This document shows positions 1 to 8,268 of a stretch of 64,000 bases of DNA, piece by piece. The DNA is from Maribacter luteus (GTDB lineage Bacteria; Bacteroidota; Bacteroidia; Flavobacteriales; Flavobacteriaceae), in the NCBI RefSeq assembly GCF_009674825.1, contig NZ_WKJH01000004.1:186001-250000 (forward strand). Direction: 5' to 3'. Made by a program: the position numbers and the translations under genes. Each line of letters starts with the position of its first letter. Within the stretch, counting starts at the first letter, position 1. Below the pieces are notes generated by a model, which was not told the DNA's origin, did not search any database, and saw only the letters and a program-made list of their open reading frames with translations.

Positions 1-916
1 TAGCAAATAGGATCCTTGAAGAACCAACTAAAGATGCCAATGCCGATGAAAAGGTCGCACCCAATATACCGGCAATAATAAGCGGCCCCACATAGGACTT
101 CTCAACGATTACATTATAATTGGTAATCAATTCTTGTTCCGAGGCGGTACGTGCCAGCCAAAATGCCAAAAGCATATAAATAACGAAACTTACACCTATG
201 GCCCAGAGTGTCCCTTGGGGAATACTCTTTTTAGGGTTCTTGAGCTCTCCCGACATATTGGCCCCTGCCATGATTCCCGTGGCCGCAGGAAAAAATACGG
301 CAAAAACCAACCAAAAGTCACTACCATTGAATCCATTTTCTATAGACCCTTTAAAGGTTCCCCAACGAACTGCTTCTTCCGTAGGTATGTACATAGATCC
401 ATGGTAGGCCGCCAAAACTATTGAGAACAATGAGAGAACAATGATGATTATGATGAAAAACTGTGTTTTTATAGCCAAATCCGCACTGATGTACGCAATA
501 GTCAGCAATACAGCGAAAACGATAATATCTATAAGAAAAGCATCATGCGTCGGGAAGATACTCAACCATCCTTCCCTAAAACCAAAAATGTACATGGTTA
601 CCGCCAATCCTTGGGAAACATACCTCGGAATTCCCAGACTACCACCAACTTCCAATCCAAGGGCCTGTGAGATGATCGCATATGCGCCACCGGCACCAAT
701 TCTGATATTGGTCGTTATCGCCGACATGGACAAGGCGGTACAGAGGGTAATCAGGAATGAAACTATAATTATAAGCCAAGCGCCCAAAAGTCCGGCATTA
801 CCGACCACCCATCCAAGGCGTAGGTACATAATAACACCAAGAATGGTCAGTAAGGTCGGGGTAAAAACCCCTCCGAACGTACCAAACTTTTTAGTATTTT
901 TCTCTTGTGGTTCCAA
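1..916 (-). CDS. SLC12/APC-type cation-chloride or amino-acid cotransporter, N-terminal part (runs off the window)
   Basis: An open minus-strand frame enters from position 1 and continues without a stop to about 916 (305 codons). The protein begins with a short hydrophilic tail, then a segment around GVFTPTLLTILGVIMYLRLG and the following GNAGLLGAW, characteristic of the first helix of the SLC12 (Na-K-Cl / K-Cl) branch of the APC superfamily. Further hydrophobic helices follow, including one with a PAATGIMAGANMSGELKNP sequence, a family hallmark for the unwound substrate-binding helix. About seven membrane segments are visible; the rest lies outside the window. There is no ATG in frame: the frame stops just upstream, and the first usable start is a TTG at 916-914, so the start is uncertain. 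Plus-strand open frames across 134-956 are its antisense shadows. Substrate (chloride-coupled cation or amino acid) cannot be told from sequence alone. Confidence 0.85.
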   Translation of the reverse strand, partial: MEPQEKNTKKFGTFGGVFTPTLLTILGVIMYLRLGWVVGNAGLLGAWLIIIVSFLITLCTALSMSAITTNIRIGAGGAYAIISQALGLEVGGSLGIPRYVSQGLAVTMYIFGFREGWLSIFPTHDAFLIDIIVFAVLLTIAYISADLAIKTQFFIIIIIVLSLFSIVLAAYHGSMYIPTEEAVRWGTFKGSIENGFNGSDFWLVFAVFFPAATGIMAGANMSGELKNPKKSIPQGTLWAIGVSFVIYMLLAFWLARTASEQELITNYNVIVEKSYVGPLIIAGILGATFSSALASLVGSSRILFA

Positions 917-1002
917 ATGTGTTGGCTATCTTGTTTTTATCAACGGGTTTTACTGACAAATTCCGATGATTTACTAAATATAGAATAAATAACCCTATTT
1001 CC

Positions 1003-2241
1003 ATGAAATATTTAAGCATCGTCCTATTTGCTGTTATCCTCGCTTCATGTTCTTCCCCAAGACAATACAAAAAACTGAAAAATCATACGTATATCAATCC
1101 GGTGGATACTAAGACAAGACCCATCGATTATCAAGAAAGAGGCACGTTCATGTATGGGGAAGTGGGGGTGACCAACGATTTTCCATCCGCACGTTTGAAC
1201 AAATTCGAGAAGATAAACGATAGTCTGTACGCTGCCACGATAAATCCGGAAAATTCACCGATCAATCCAAGCCCTTGGTATGCCTTTAAAATTTGGTCGA
1301 ACAAGACAAAGCATATCGATGTTGATTTACAATACGGTGATCACAAACATCGCTATTCCCCTAAAATCAGTAGGGATGGTGAACATTGGAAAATTTTGGA
1401 TTCCTCCTTTGTTCATTTAGGAATCGATAGTACATCGGCAAAAATAAACCTGAAAATAGATCAGGATACCCTTTGGGTCGCCGCCCAAGAAATACAGGAC
1501 ACCAAACGTGTTGGACAATGGATTGATTCAATCGCACAAAACAGTTTCGTAACGGCTAATGATGTAGGGAAAAGTGCCCAAAACAGACCTTTGTTCCATA
1601 TGAACATTACGAAGGGCAGCTATGATAAAAAGCCTACCATAATCGTTATAAGCAGGCAACATCCACCTGAGGTTACAGGCTTTTTTGCCATGAAAGCTTT
1701 TATTGAAACCATTATCGCCGAGGGTGGAACCAATGGATTTTTGGAAAAATACAGGGTTATGGTGTACCCTTTAATGAATCCAGATGGAGTGGACTTGGGA
1801 CATTACAGGCACAATACCGGGGGAATAGACCTGAATAGGGACTGGAGTGCTTACAACCAACCGGAAATTGTGCAAATCGCTGGCCACATGGTCAGGGAAA
1901 CCAAAGCACATAAAAATAATGTACTATTGGGGCTGGACTTTCATAGCACCTTTTATGATGTGTACTATACACCCGATGAATCGGTGAAACGTAAAATACC
2001 CGATTTTACAAAAACATGGCTGCAACAGATCAAAACCGACCTGCAGATCGAGGATATTAACGAAAGTCCAGGCAAGGGAACACGGCCAACCTCTAGTGCA
2101 TGGTTCAACCGACAATTCGGGGCAACTGGCATTACCTATGAAATAGGCGATGACACCCCTAGGGATTTCATTCGACAAAAAGGTGAAGTATCCGCACATG
2201 CCATGATGGACTATTTCTTAAATGAGGATTTAGGAAAATAA
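1003..2241 (+). CDS. M14-family zinc carboxypeptidase, lipoprotein
   Basis: The protein has a lipoprotein signal peptide ending in LASC (Cys16), so it should sit on a membrane facing the periplasm or the surface. Residues 20-190 form a beta-rich N-terminal domain, as in cytosolic-carboxypeptidase-like M14 enzymes. The catalytic domain follows: HPPE gives zinc ligands His220 and Glu223, NPDGVD and DLNRD (Asn278-Arg279) form the substrate-carboxylate site, DFHS gives the third zinc ligand His314, and Glu380 in ITYEIGD is the likely catalytic base. All key residues are present, so the enzyme should be active as a peptidase trimming C-terminal residues of peptides. Possible substrates include dietary or muropeptides, but none is shown. 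It is transcribed away from the SLC12 gene; no shared operon is evident. Confidence 0.9.
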   Translation: MKYLSIVLFAVILASCSSPRQYKKLKNHTYINPVDTKTRPIDYQERGTFMYGEVGVTNDFPSARLNKFEKINDSLYAATINPENSPINPSPWYAFKIWSNKTKHIDVDLQYGDHKHRYSPKISRDGEHWKILDSSFVHLGIDSTSAKINLKIDQDTLWVAAQEIQDTKRVGQWIDSIAQNSFVTANDVGKSAQNRPLFHMNITKGSYDKKPTIIVISRQHPPEVTGFFAMKAFIETIIAEGGTNGFLEKYRVMVYPLMNPDGVDLGHYRHNTGGIDLNRDWSAYNQPEIVQIAGHMVRETKAHKNNVLLGLDFHSTFYDVYYTPDESVKRKIPDFTKTWLQQIKTDLQIEDINESPGKGTRPTSSAWFNRQFGATGITYEIGDDTPRDFIRQKGEVSAHAMMDYFLNEDLGK

Positions 2242-2267
2242 TTCGTTTTTTAAGTAACAAATGAACC

Positions 2268-2290
2268 TATATCGTTACTTATACGATATA
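2268..2290. repeat. Inverted repeat, 8-bp arms with 7-nt loop
   Basis: The arms TATATCGT (2268-2275) and ACGATATA (2283-2290) are perfect reverse complements around TACTTAT. The element lies 27 bp after the peptidase stop codon and 10 bp before a small open frame. It is followed by A-rich rather than T-rich sequence on the plus strand, so it is not a classical terminator for the peptidase. It may be an operator or an mRNA 3'-end hairpin. Confidence 0.4.
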
Positions 2291-2299
2291 AAAAAATTT

Positions 2300-2404
2300 A
2301 TGGATACGTTTAAAACAAATATCGAATATCTTAGAAAGAAATGGTGTCGATTTTATAAATGGGAGAAAAGGCAATTTCGAAAACTGCTTGGAATAAAAGG
2401 TTGA
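2300..2404 (+). CDS. Possible small basic protein (34 aa)
   Basis: This open frame has an ATG and encodes 34 residues rich in Lys, Arg, Trp and Phe, ending ...RKLLGIKG. The high positive charge with regularly spaced aromatics is not what random AT-rich DNA usually gives, and the frame fills the gap between the peptidase and the convergent rluE gene exactly. I recognise no family. It could equally be non-coding 3' sequence; only conservation in relatives would decide. Confidence 0.25.
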   Translation: MDTFKTNIEYLRKKWCRFYKWEKRQFRKLLGIKG

Positions 2405-2405
2405 T

Positions 2406-2996
2406 CTACATAGCAGTTAAAGTGTCGATTGCTTCAACCTCCCCTTCACTAAGTCCTTTCAAATAAACAGGACCTATTCGAACCCGGACCAGCCGTAACG
2501 TTGGAAAACCAACGGCAGCGGTCATCTTTCGTATTTGGCGAAACTTACCTTCAGTTACGGTGATACCGATCCAGGAGTTGGGACGATGCCTGCCAATTCT
2601 AATTTTCTTATTGGCATCGGGTAAAAATCGGGGTTCTGCTAGGGGTTTTACTTTACATGGTTTTGTTGTATATCTTTTTCCTTCAAACCCGATTTCGACA
2701 CCTTTTTGTAACGTTTCCATGGCTTTTGTGGTAATTTCACCATCCAACAGGGCATAATATTCCTTTTCCGTTCCAGAACGGTTGATCGTATCGCTCAATT
2801 TTCCATCAGTGGTCATAAGCAATAATCCCTCAGACTTTTCATCCAATCTTCCAATGGGCATAATTCTTTCAGGAAAATCATATAATTCACCCAAAAACCG
2901 TTTGGTGCGATGCTGCCGGGCCTCATTGGAGGATATTTGACTGAGCATCCCAAATGGTTTATAAAGTTTAAAATGTTGGTGTTCTTTTATGGGCAT
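2406..2996 (-). CDS. rluE: 23S rRNA pseudouridine synthase, RsuA/RluB/E/F family (RluE-like)
   Basis: At 196 residues this matches the short RluE-type synthases that lack an N-terminal S4 domain. The catalytic motif GRLDEKSEGLLL is present, with the nucleophilic Asp52. The C-terminal motif GKFRQIRKMTAAVGFPTLRL is the conserved RNA-binding and active-site region of the family. The E. coli RluE enzyme isomerises U2457 in 23S rRNA; that target is assumed by homology. The first codons (MPIKEHQHFKLYKPFGMLSQ) include the family KPxGMLSQ segment, which supports this start. It is convergent with the peptidase gene. Confidence 0.88.
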   Translation of the reverse strand: MPIKEHQHFKLYKPFGMLSQISSNEARQHRTKRFLGELYDFPERIMPIGRLDEKSEGLLLMTTDGKLSDTINRSGTEKEYYALLDGEITTKAMETLQKGVEIGFEGKRYTTKPCKVKPLAEPRFLPDANKKIRIGRHRPNSWIGITVTEGKFRQIRKMTAAVGFPTLRLVRVRIGPVYLKGLSEGEVEAIDTLTAM

Positions 2997-3193
2997 CTAA
3001 TTACAAAAATAGCAAAGGTTGTTATATCGTAACTTTATAAGTTAAATCTTAGGTAATTTATTTGGATAACTGAGGTTTCATATTGTAATTTCAAACTTTA
3101 TTTCATCAAAAACAGCGGCAAGTCCCTGCTAGGAAAGTAATCTATTAAAAGCCAATACATTGTCCTAAAAAATTTAGAAGGGTACGAATTACC

Positions 3194-3205
3194 CAGCAGC
3201 TGCTG
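3194..3205. promoter_or_regulatory. Perfect 12-bp palindrome upstream of the epimerase gene
   Basis: CAGCAGCTGCTG lies 28 bp upstream of the epimerase start codon. It is GC-rich in an AT-rich leader, so it stands out. It could be an operator or part of a short mRNA hairpin; there is no further support. Confidence 0.25.
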
Positions 3206-3233
3206 AACAAAATAAAACAACACAATTGAAGAA

Positions 3234-4277
3234 ATGAAACTTATATTCAAAACAATTCACTTAAAAAAAAGATTTCCGCTACGAATTAGTCGTGGATTGG
3301 TCACCGGATCGGACAACCTCTTTGTGGGGGTAACCAAGAACGGAGTTACCGGTTGGGGTGAAATGGCACCATCTTCTACCCTTGGAAATGAATCCGCCGA
3401 AGAAGGTCAACAGTTACTTGAGCAGTTTTTCAATACCGGAATAGATCAACTATCCATAACTGAAATTTATGAGAAGGGGAGGGAATTCGGTTTACCTATG
3501 TGCGTGTTGGCCGCTTTGGATATTGCGATGTGGGACCAACTGGCAAAAACGGCCAAGCTACCTTTATACCGACTATTCGGAATTCCCTTGCCCAAAGTGG
3601 CCACTTCGGTGACCATAGGGATAAATCCCCCTGAAGTCGTAAAAGAACGCATTCCATTATTACTTGAAGGAACGGGAGTGCGTTTTTTAAAGGTGAAATT
3701 GGGATCTAAAGATGGCATTGAAGCTGATAAAGCCATGTTTTCGCAAGTTAAAGAAAGTACAAAGGATTATAATGTTGGATTACGCGTTGATGCCAATGGT
3801 GGTTGGGATGTTGACCAGTCTATTCATATGATGAAGTGGTTGGTCGATCTAGGCACCGATTATGTGGAACAACCTTTGGTTCATGGAAGGGAAGAAGACC
3901 TTCCTTTCATTTTCAAAAACAGACCGCTACCTATTTTTGTGGATGAGTCCTGCTATTTTTCATCCGACATTCCCCAATGGGCCGATTCGGTCGATGGGGT
4001 AAATTTAAAGTTGATGAAATGCGGTGGTCTAACAGAGGCCCTGAGAATCATTGCCACGGCCAAAGCCTTTGGTCTTAAGACCATGATAGGCTGTATGGGG
4101 GAATCCTCGCTATCCATATCGGCAGGAGCGGCCATAACCGGACTTTTGGACCATGTGGATTTGGATTCCCACCTTAATTTGGACCCCGATCCTTTTTCAG
4201 GTGCACAAATGATAGATGGGGTGATTATGCCAACAGAACGCTACGGTCATGGAGCTATTTTAAAAGAAGAATTTTAG
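3234..4277 (+). CDS. Enolase-superfamily dipeptide/N-acyl-amino-acid epimerase (L-Ala-D/L-Glu epimerase or DgcA type)
   Basis: The 347-residue protein has the muconate-lactonizing-enzyme subgroup layout: an N-terminal capping domain, then a barrel. Acid-base and metal residues are visible: Lys153 and Lys155 in KVKLGS, metal ligands Asp186 (VDANGGW), Glu212 (VEQP) and Asp237 (DES), and the opposite catalytic lysine Lys259 in NLKLMKCGG. Paired lysines on both faces are expected of a 1,1-proton-transfer epimerase. The family includes AEE, which epimerises L-Ala-D-Glu during murein recycling, and DgcA, which racemises N-acetyl-D-glutamate. The next gene, a DUF1611 protein 3 bp downstream, favours the DgcA-like reading. 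Start: ATG preceded by an A-rich leader; the product starts at the usual family position. Confidence 0.88.
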   Translation: MKLIFKTIHLKKRFPLRISRGLVTGSDNLFVGVTKNGVTGWGEMAPSSTLGNESAEEGQQLLEQFFNTGIDQLSITEIYEKGREFGLPMCVLAALDIAMWDQLAKTAKLPLYRLFGIPLPKVATSVTIGINPPEVVKERIPLLLEGTGVRFLKVKLGSKDGIEADKAMFSQVKESTKDYNVGLRVDANGGWDVDQSIHMMKWLVDLGTDYVEQPLVHGREEDLPFIFKNRPLPIFVDESCYFSSDIPQWADSVDGVNLKLMKCGGLTEALRIIATAKAFGLKTMIGCMGESSLSISAGAAITGLLDHVDLDSHLNLDPDPFSGAQMIDGVIMPTERYGHGAILKEEF

Positions 4278-4280
4278 ATT

Positions 4281-5318
4281 ATGATAGGAAAAGAAAAGAA
4301 ATTGGCCATTTATATGGAAGGTAATTTAGACTCCATTTATGCCAAAATGGGGTATGGGGTTATGCGTTATTCGGAAAACCCGATTGTATGTGTCATCGAT
4401 TCTGATTATTCGGGTAAAAAAGTGAATGAGGTCATAGACCAACCTTTCGAAATCCCGATTGTTGCCTCAGTAGGGAAAGCCATAGAGATGGGTGCGGAAG
4501 TCATGGTTTTAGGACTGGCCCCAACAGGTGGCAAGCTACCCGATACCTGGGTCAACGATGTTGAGAAGGCATTGACATTGGGTATGTCATTGGTAAATGG
4601 ACTTCATGATCTTCTTGGTGAGCGTTTTGCCCATCTTTTGAATACCGATAAACCCGAACAGGTTATTTGGGATGTACGCAAGCCATTGACCGACTACGCC
4701 ATTGCTAGGGCAAGGGCAAGTGCTTTGACCAACAAAAGGGTACTTATGGTAGGGACTGATATGGCCGTGGGTAAAATGACCGCAGGCCTGGAAGTCTATA
4801 AATGGATTAGGGAACAAGGGATTTCCTCTGATTTTCTTGCTACGGGCCAAATCGGTATAACCGTCACAGGCAAGGGTATTCCTTTAGATGCGATCAAAGT
4901 TGATCAAGCTTGTGGTGCTGTTGAACATTTGGTCCTTGAGGCCCAGGACAAGGATATCGTTTTCATTGAAGGACAAGGTTCATTATTGCACCCGGGAAGC
5001 ACGGCAACCCTGCCCTTAATGCGGGGAAGTTGCCCTACACATCTTATTTTATGTCATAGAGGGGAAATGTCAACCTTACGTGATGTAACCGATATAAAAA
5101 TCCCTCCCTTTAATGAAGTCATAAAATTGAATGAGGCCGTAGCACATGCCTGTGGCTCCTTTCCAAAGGCAAAAACGGTCGGAATTGCCGTGAACACAAG
5201 TAAACTCAATGAAAGTGAGGCACTTCAGGTTATTGAAAAGATAGAGAAAGAAACCGGTTTACCGGTAACCGATGTCGTGCGCTTTGGAGCGGAAAAAATT
5301 GGTCGGGCATTATTGTAA
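4281..5318 (+). CDS. DUF1611 family P-loop protein (DgcN-like)
   Basis: DUF1611 proteins have an N-terminal Rossmann-like domain (about 1-130) and a C-terminal P-loop domain. The P-loop here is GTDMAVGKMT (about 158-167), with Met in place of the usual Ser/Thr after GK, as is typical of the family. A second conserved motif is IEGQGSLLHPGS (about 229-240). In marine proteobacteria a DUF1611 member, DgcN, has been reported as a D-glutamate N-acetyltransferase acting with the epimerase DgcA to feed D-Glu into N-acetyl-L-Glu. The epimerase gene ends 3 bp upstream, so the two are almost certainly one transcript. Whether this copy has that activity or a muropeptide-related one is inference. Confidence 0.85.
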   Translation: MIGKEKKLAIYMEGNLDSIYAKMGYGVMRYSENPIVCVIDSDYSGKKVNEVIDQPFEIPIVASVGKAIEMGAEVMVLGLAPTGGKLPDTWVNDVEKALTLGMSLVNGLHDLLGERFAHLLNTDKPEQVIWDVRKPLTDYAIARARASALTNKRVLMVGTDMAVGKMTAGLEVYKWIREQGISSDFLATGQIGITVTGKGIPLDAIKVDQACGAVEHLVLEAQDKDIVFIEGQGSLLHPGSTATLPLMRGSCPTHLILCHRGEMSTLRDVTDIKIPPFNEVIKLNEAVAHACGSFPKAKTVGIAVNTSKLNESEALQVIEKIEKETGLPVTDVVRFGAEKIGRALL

Positions 5319-5471
5319 TTCAAATTAATGGAAGGCACAAAGAAGTAATATAGCTTCATAGCGATTTGATTACTCACTATTTTTTGATCGCATTGATGTT
5401 TTTGGTTTGTAGATTAATGAGATGAATACCATTACTTATATGTAACTTAGATATTCTTTTTCGACGTAATT

Positions 5472-6527
5472 ATGAACATAAGAACCAAAAGAAGGTGGAA
5501 AATCATTAGAAATTATATGATTAGCTGGACTTTGGCCTTTCTTTTCCTGGCCATAATTCGGGGTGTGGGTACGATCGAATTAGGTTCCATAAATTTTGAA
5601 TTAAAGGAAGCATTGATTATTTCCTTTACTTTCGGCCCTTTTTTCGGTGCAATATCAGGATATGTCCAAAATATGACTGAAAAACGATACAATCAACGGG
5701 TTTCTGTTTATAGATTGATAGGTTTTCGGTTACTCTACGCGGTTTTGTTTCTGTTCTTTTTGGTCTTTATGGCCTATATCATGGTTACCCAACTTTTTGG
5801 TGAAGCACAAGGATTTATGGCCTTTGCCTTTGAACCGGGTATTATCCCTATTTACTTCTACATCCTGACCATTGATATCTTTATGCTTATTTTAAGACAG
5901 GTCAATTTAATGCTAGGGGAGAATAACCTTTGGAAATTATTGCAGGGTAAATTCTACACCCCTAGGGAAGAGGATCGTATTTTTATGTTTTTGGACCTAC
6001 AATCATCTACAGAGCATGCCGAAACCCTAGGCCATATTTTATACAGTCAATTAATTCAGGATTGCTTTAATGATTTGGGGGTAGTCGTTGAAAATGAAGC
6101 GGAAATTTACCAATATGTAGGTGATGAGGTAATCCTTACGTGGGAGTTGAAAAAAGGGTTGCGCCACCAAAACTGCCTTAATGCTTATTTTAATTTCAAA
6201 CACAGAATCAACAAAAGGAAGACCCATTACCAAACCAAATATAATTGTTTACCTTTCTTTAAGGCGGGAATGCATTCGGGTAAAATTACGGTTACGGAAG
6301 TAGGTAAATACAAAAAAGAGATTGCTTATCACGGGGACACCATCAATACAACCTCACGTATTCAAGGTCAATGCAATGCGCTTCAACAAGAGTTATTGGT
6401 GTCCCAACAATTAAAGGACCAATTGAATCCCATTGGATTCGAATTCAATGACTTAGGTAGCATACCGCTAAGGGGAAAGGAAAAAGAAGTGGTCGTTTAT
6501 GGGGTATTGCAGACTCCCTCAAATTAA
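5472..6527 (+). CDS. Membrane-anchored class III adenylate/guanylate cyclase
   Basis: Residues about 14-145 hold roughly four membrane helices. Residues about 165-345 are a class III nucleotidyl cyclase homology domain: FLDLQSST carries metal ligand Asp175, YVGDEVI carries Asp218, and GDTINTTSRIQ (289-299) carries the transition-state Asn and Arg. The core catalytic residues therefore look intact. The likely product is cAMP, made at the inner face of the inner membrane, though ATP versus GTP choice is not secure. It is monocistronic, ended by a hairpin terminator immediately after the stop. The membrane part has no named sensor domain that I recognise. Confidence 0.85.
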   Translation: MNIRTKRRWKIIRNYMISWTLAFLFLAIIRGVGTIELGSINFELKEALIISFTFGPFFGAISGYVQNMTEKRYNQRVSVYRLIGFRLLYAVLFLFFLVFMAYIMVTQLFGEAQGFMAFAFEPGIIPIYFYILTIDIFMLILRQVNLMLGENNLWKLLQGKFYTPREEDRIFMFLDLQSSTEHAETLGHILYSQLIQDCFNDLGVVVENEAEIYQYVGDEVILTWELKKGLRHQNCLNAYFNFKHRINKRKTHYQTKYNCLPFFKAGMHSGKITVTEVGKYKKEIAYHGDTINTTSRIQGQCNALQQELLVSQQLKDQLNPIGFEFNDLGSIPLRGKEKEVVVYGVLQTPSN

Positions 6528-6556
6528 AAAGTCCCGACGTTACCGTCAGGACTTTA
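6528..6556 (+). terminator. Rho-independent terminator after the cyclase gene
   Basis: An AAGTCCCGACG arm pairs with CGTCAGGACTT around a short TTAC loop (one mismatch). It starts 4 nt after the stop codon and is flanked by A and T runs. Confidence 0.7.
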
Positions 6557-6818
6557 ATAAACCAACCACTAAACTTAATGTAATCTGTAGAATTAAAATT
6601 CTTTTTCATAGCAAATTACCTCTCTATTAGTCGTGCTTTTTTCACACACCTTACAAATTATACGATTAAATACCCGCTTAATTTATGATTACCTATCAAA
6701 ATAGATATTTCCAAAGATCATAAAACGCTATATATAAAAGAATTAACAGATTTTTGAGAATCGATTTACCTAAAATAATGTAATTTAATAGGATAAGATA
6801 TCTGATAATAAGTAAAAA

Positions 6819-7391
6819 ATGAAACGAAGAAATTTTCATGTGATATTAGGCTTTGTGATAATTTTATTATGCGGCTGTGGTGGTACTAAGAATGCAGAAA
6901 AGATCAGCCTCAGAACCCAACAAATTGAGACCCTTAAAAATGTCGTGGATGCTAAATCTTACACGATTGAAGTAAATACGGCATATCCTATGCAAACTTA
7001 TGCGGTAACCCGAGTTACCAATGCCTTATTGCAAAATACAGGAAATTCAGCTTCACGAATAAATGTCAATGGCAATTTTATAGAAGTAAAGAACGACAGC
7101 ATAAAAGGGGTATTATCCTATTTTGGGGAAGTAAGGACCGTTAATTCATACAATCCCAGGGATGGTGGAATAAATTTTGAAGGCGTACCTACCACCTATG
7201 AAGTTATTGAAAATAAAAAGAAACAAACCTTGAACATAGAGTTCGATATCAAGAATAAGATTGAGCCTTATAATGTTATTATCCAATTATATCCTGATAA
7301 AAGCGCAACTGTAATTGTAAACAGTCCGTATCGTACATCTATACGATACGATGGCACCTTAAAACCATCCGAGGTCGAAGAAAATCTTTAG
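6819..7391 (+). CDS. DUF4251 lipoprotein
   Basis: The N-terminus is a lipoprotein signal with a LLCGC lipobox (Cys19-21 region). The mature part is rich in beta strands and matches the DUF4251 pattern of Bacteroidota, including the YFGEVRTVNSYN segment and a C-terminal ...IQLYPDKSATVIVNSPYRTSIRYDG stretch, part of which is conserved in the family. The 190-residue length is normal. Function is unknown; it is probably a periplasmic or outer-membrane-anchored protein. It stands alone, with a 291-bp AT-rich leader in which I see no clear promoter element. Confidence 0.8.
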   Translation: MKRRNFHVILGFVIILLCGCGGTKNAEKISLRTQQIETLKNVVDAKSYTIEVNTAYPMQTYAVTRVTNALLQNTGNSASRINVNGNFIEVKNDSIKGVLSYFGEVRTVNSYNPRDGGINFEGVPTTYEVIENKKKQTLNIEFDIKNKIEPYNVIIQLYPDKSATVIVNSPYRTSIRYDGTLKPSEVEENL

Positions 7392-7523
7392 TTCGGGTGA
7401 TCGTACTTTGTTGCAGTGTATTAGTGCAGTATTAAATATTCCTGCAGTAATTTATTTCAATATTTTTTGTGATACTTTAGCTTAAGATCAGCTCAAACCA
7501 AAAACAAAAACGACTTAAACAAA

Positions 7524-8213
7524 ATGACTACACTTACACGCCCCAAAATCCTGTTCTTTGACGTAAACGAATCCCTATTGGATTTAGGTGGTTTAAAAGA
7601 AAGCATTGGTAAGGCTCTTGATGGCCGTGAAGATTTAATGTCGTTATGGTTTACGACCATGTTACAGTATTCCCTTGTAATGACAAGCAGTCGTCAATTT
7701 ACCGATTTTGGAACTATAGGCGCAGCGACCTTGAAAATGGTAGCCGCGAACCACGGCATTCCGGTGTCGGAAGAAAAGGCCAAAAAGGCTTTAAACCCGC
7801 TGTTGTCCTTACCCTCACATCCAGAGGTAAAGGAAGCTTTGAATAACCTTAAGGATGCAGGGTATACTTTGGTTTCGTTGACCAACTCTTCAAATGATGG
7901 TGTAAAGGCGCAATTCGCAAATGCTGGGTTAACCGGTTATTTCAACGAAATGTTAAGCGTTGAGACTGTTGGGAAATACAAACCGGATAGCACGGTTTAT
8001 GATTGGGCCGCTAAAAAAGTTGGGGCACAACCCCATGAATGTTTAATGATCGCTGCCCACGGATGGGATATTGCCGGAGCAATTTGGGCTGGTTGGAGAG
8101 GGGCTTTCATCGCCAGACCGGGCCAACAATTGTTCCCCCTGGCACCTTTGCCCGAAATCAATGAACCGGACCTTTTGAAAATTTCGGAAAAACTTATCGC
8201 CTTGGACAATTAG
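7524..8213 (+). CDS. HAD-superfamily protein, haloacid dehalogenase type II-like
   Basis: The chain has HAD motifs in order: FFDVNESLLDL with nucleophile Asp13, SLTNSS with Thr120/Asn121 (motif II), YKPDSTVYDWAAKK with Lys153 (motif III), and AAHGWDIAGAIWAGWRGAFI with Asp182 (motif IV). The spacing is that of type II (S)-2-haloacid dehalogenases and related phosphatase-like HADs. At 229 residues it is full length. Flavobacterial members start FDVNETLLDL rather than FDAYGTL, so true dehalogenase activity is uncertain. It is convergent with the AraC gene. Confidence 0.82.
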   Translation: MTTLTRPKILFFDVNESLLDLGGLKESIGKALDGREDLMSLWFTTMLQYSLVMTSSRQFTDFGTIGAATLKMVAANHGIPVSEEKAKKALNPLLSLPSHPEVKEALNNLKDAGYTLVSLTNSSNDGVKAQFANAGLTGYFNEMLSVETVGKYKPDSTVYDWAAKKVGAQPHECLMIAAHGWDIAGAIWAGWRGAFIARPGQQLFPLAPLPEINEPDLLKISEKLIALDN

Positions 8214-8268
8214 CCCAATACTCCCTAATTTCAGGAAAAACACCCAATTAAATTCGATACGTAAGGAA

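Noticed and set aside
134-956. Several plus-strand open frames, including 96- and 171-codon ones
   Set aside because: They are antisense to the SLC12-type transporter, whose minus-strand frame has clear family motifs and runs through the whole stretch.
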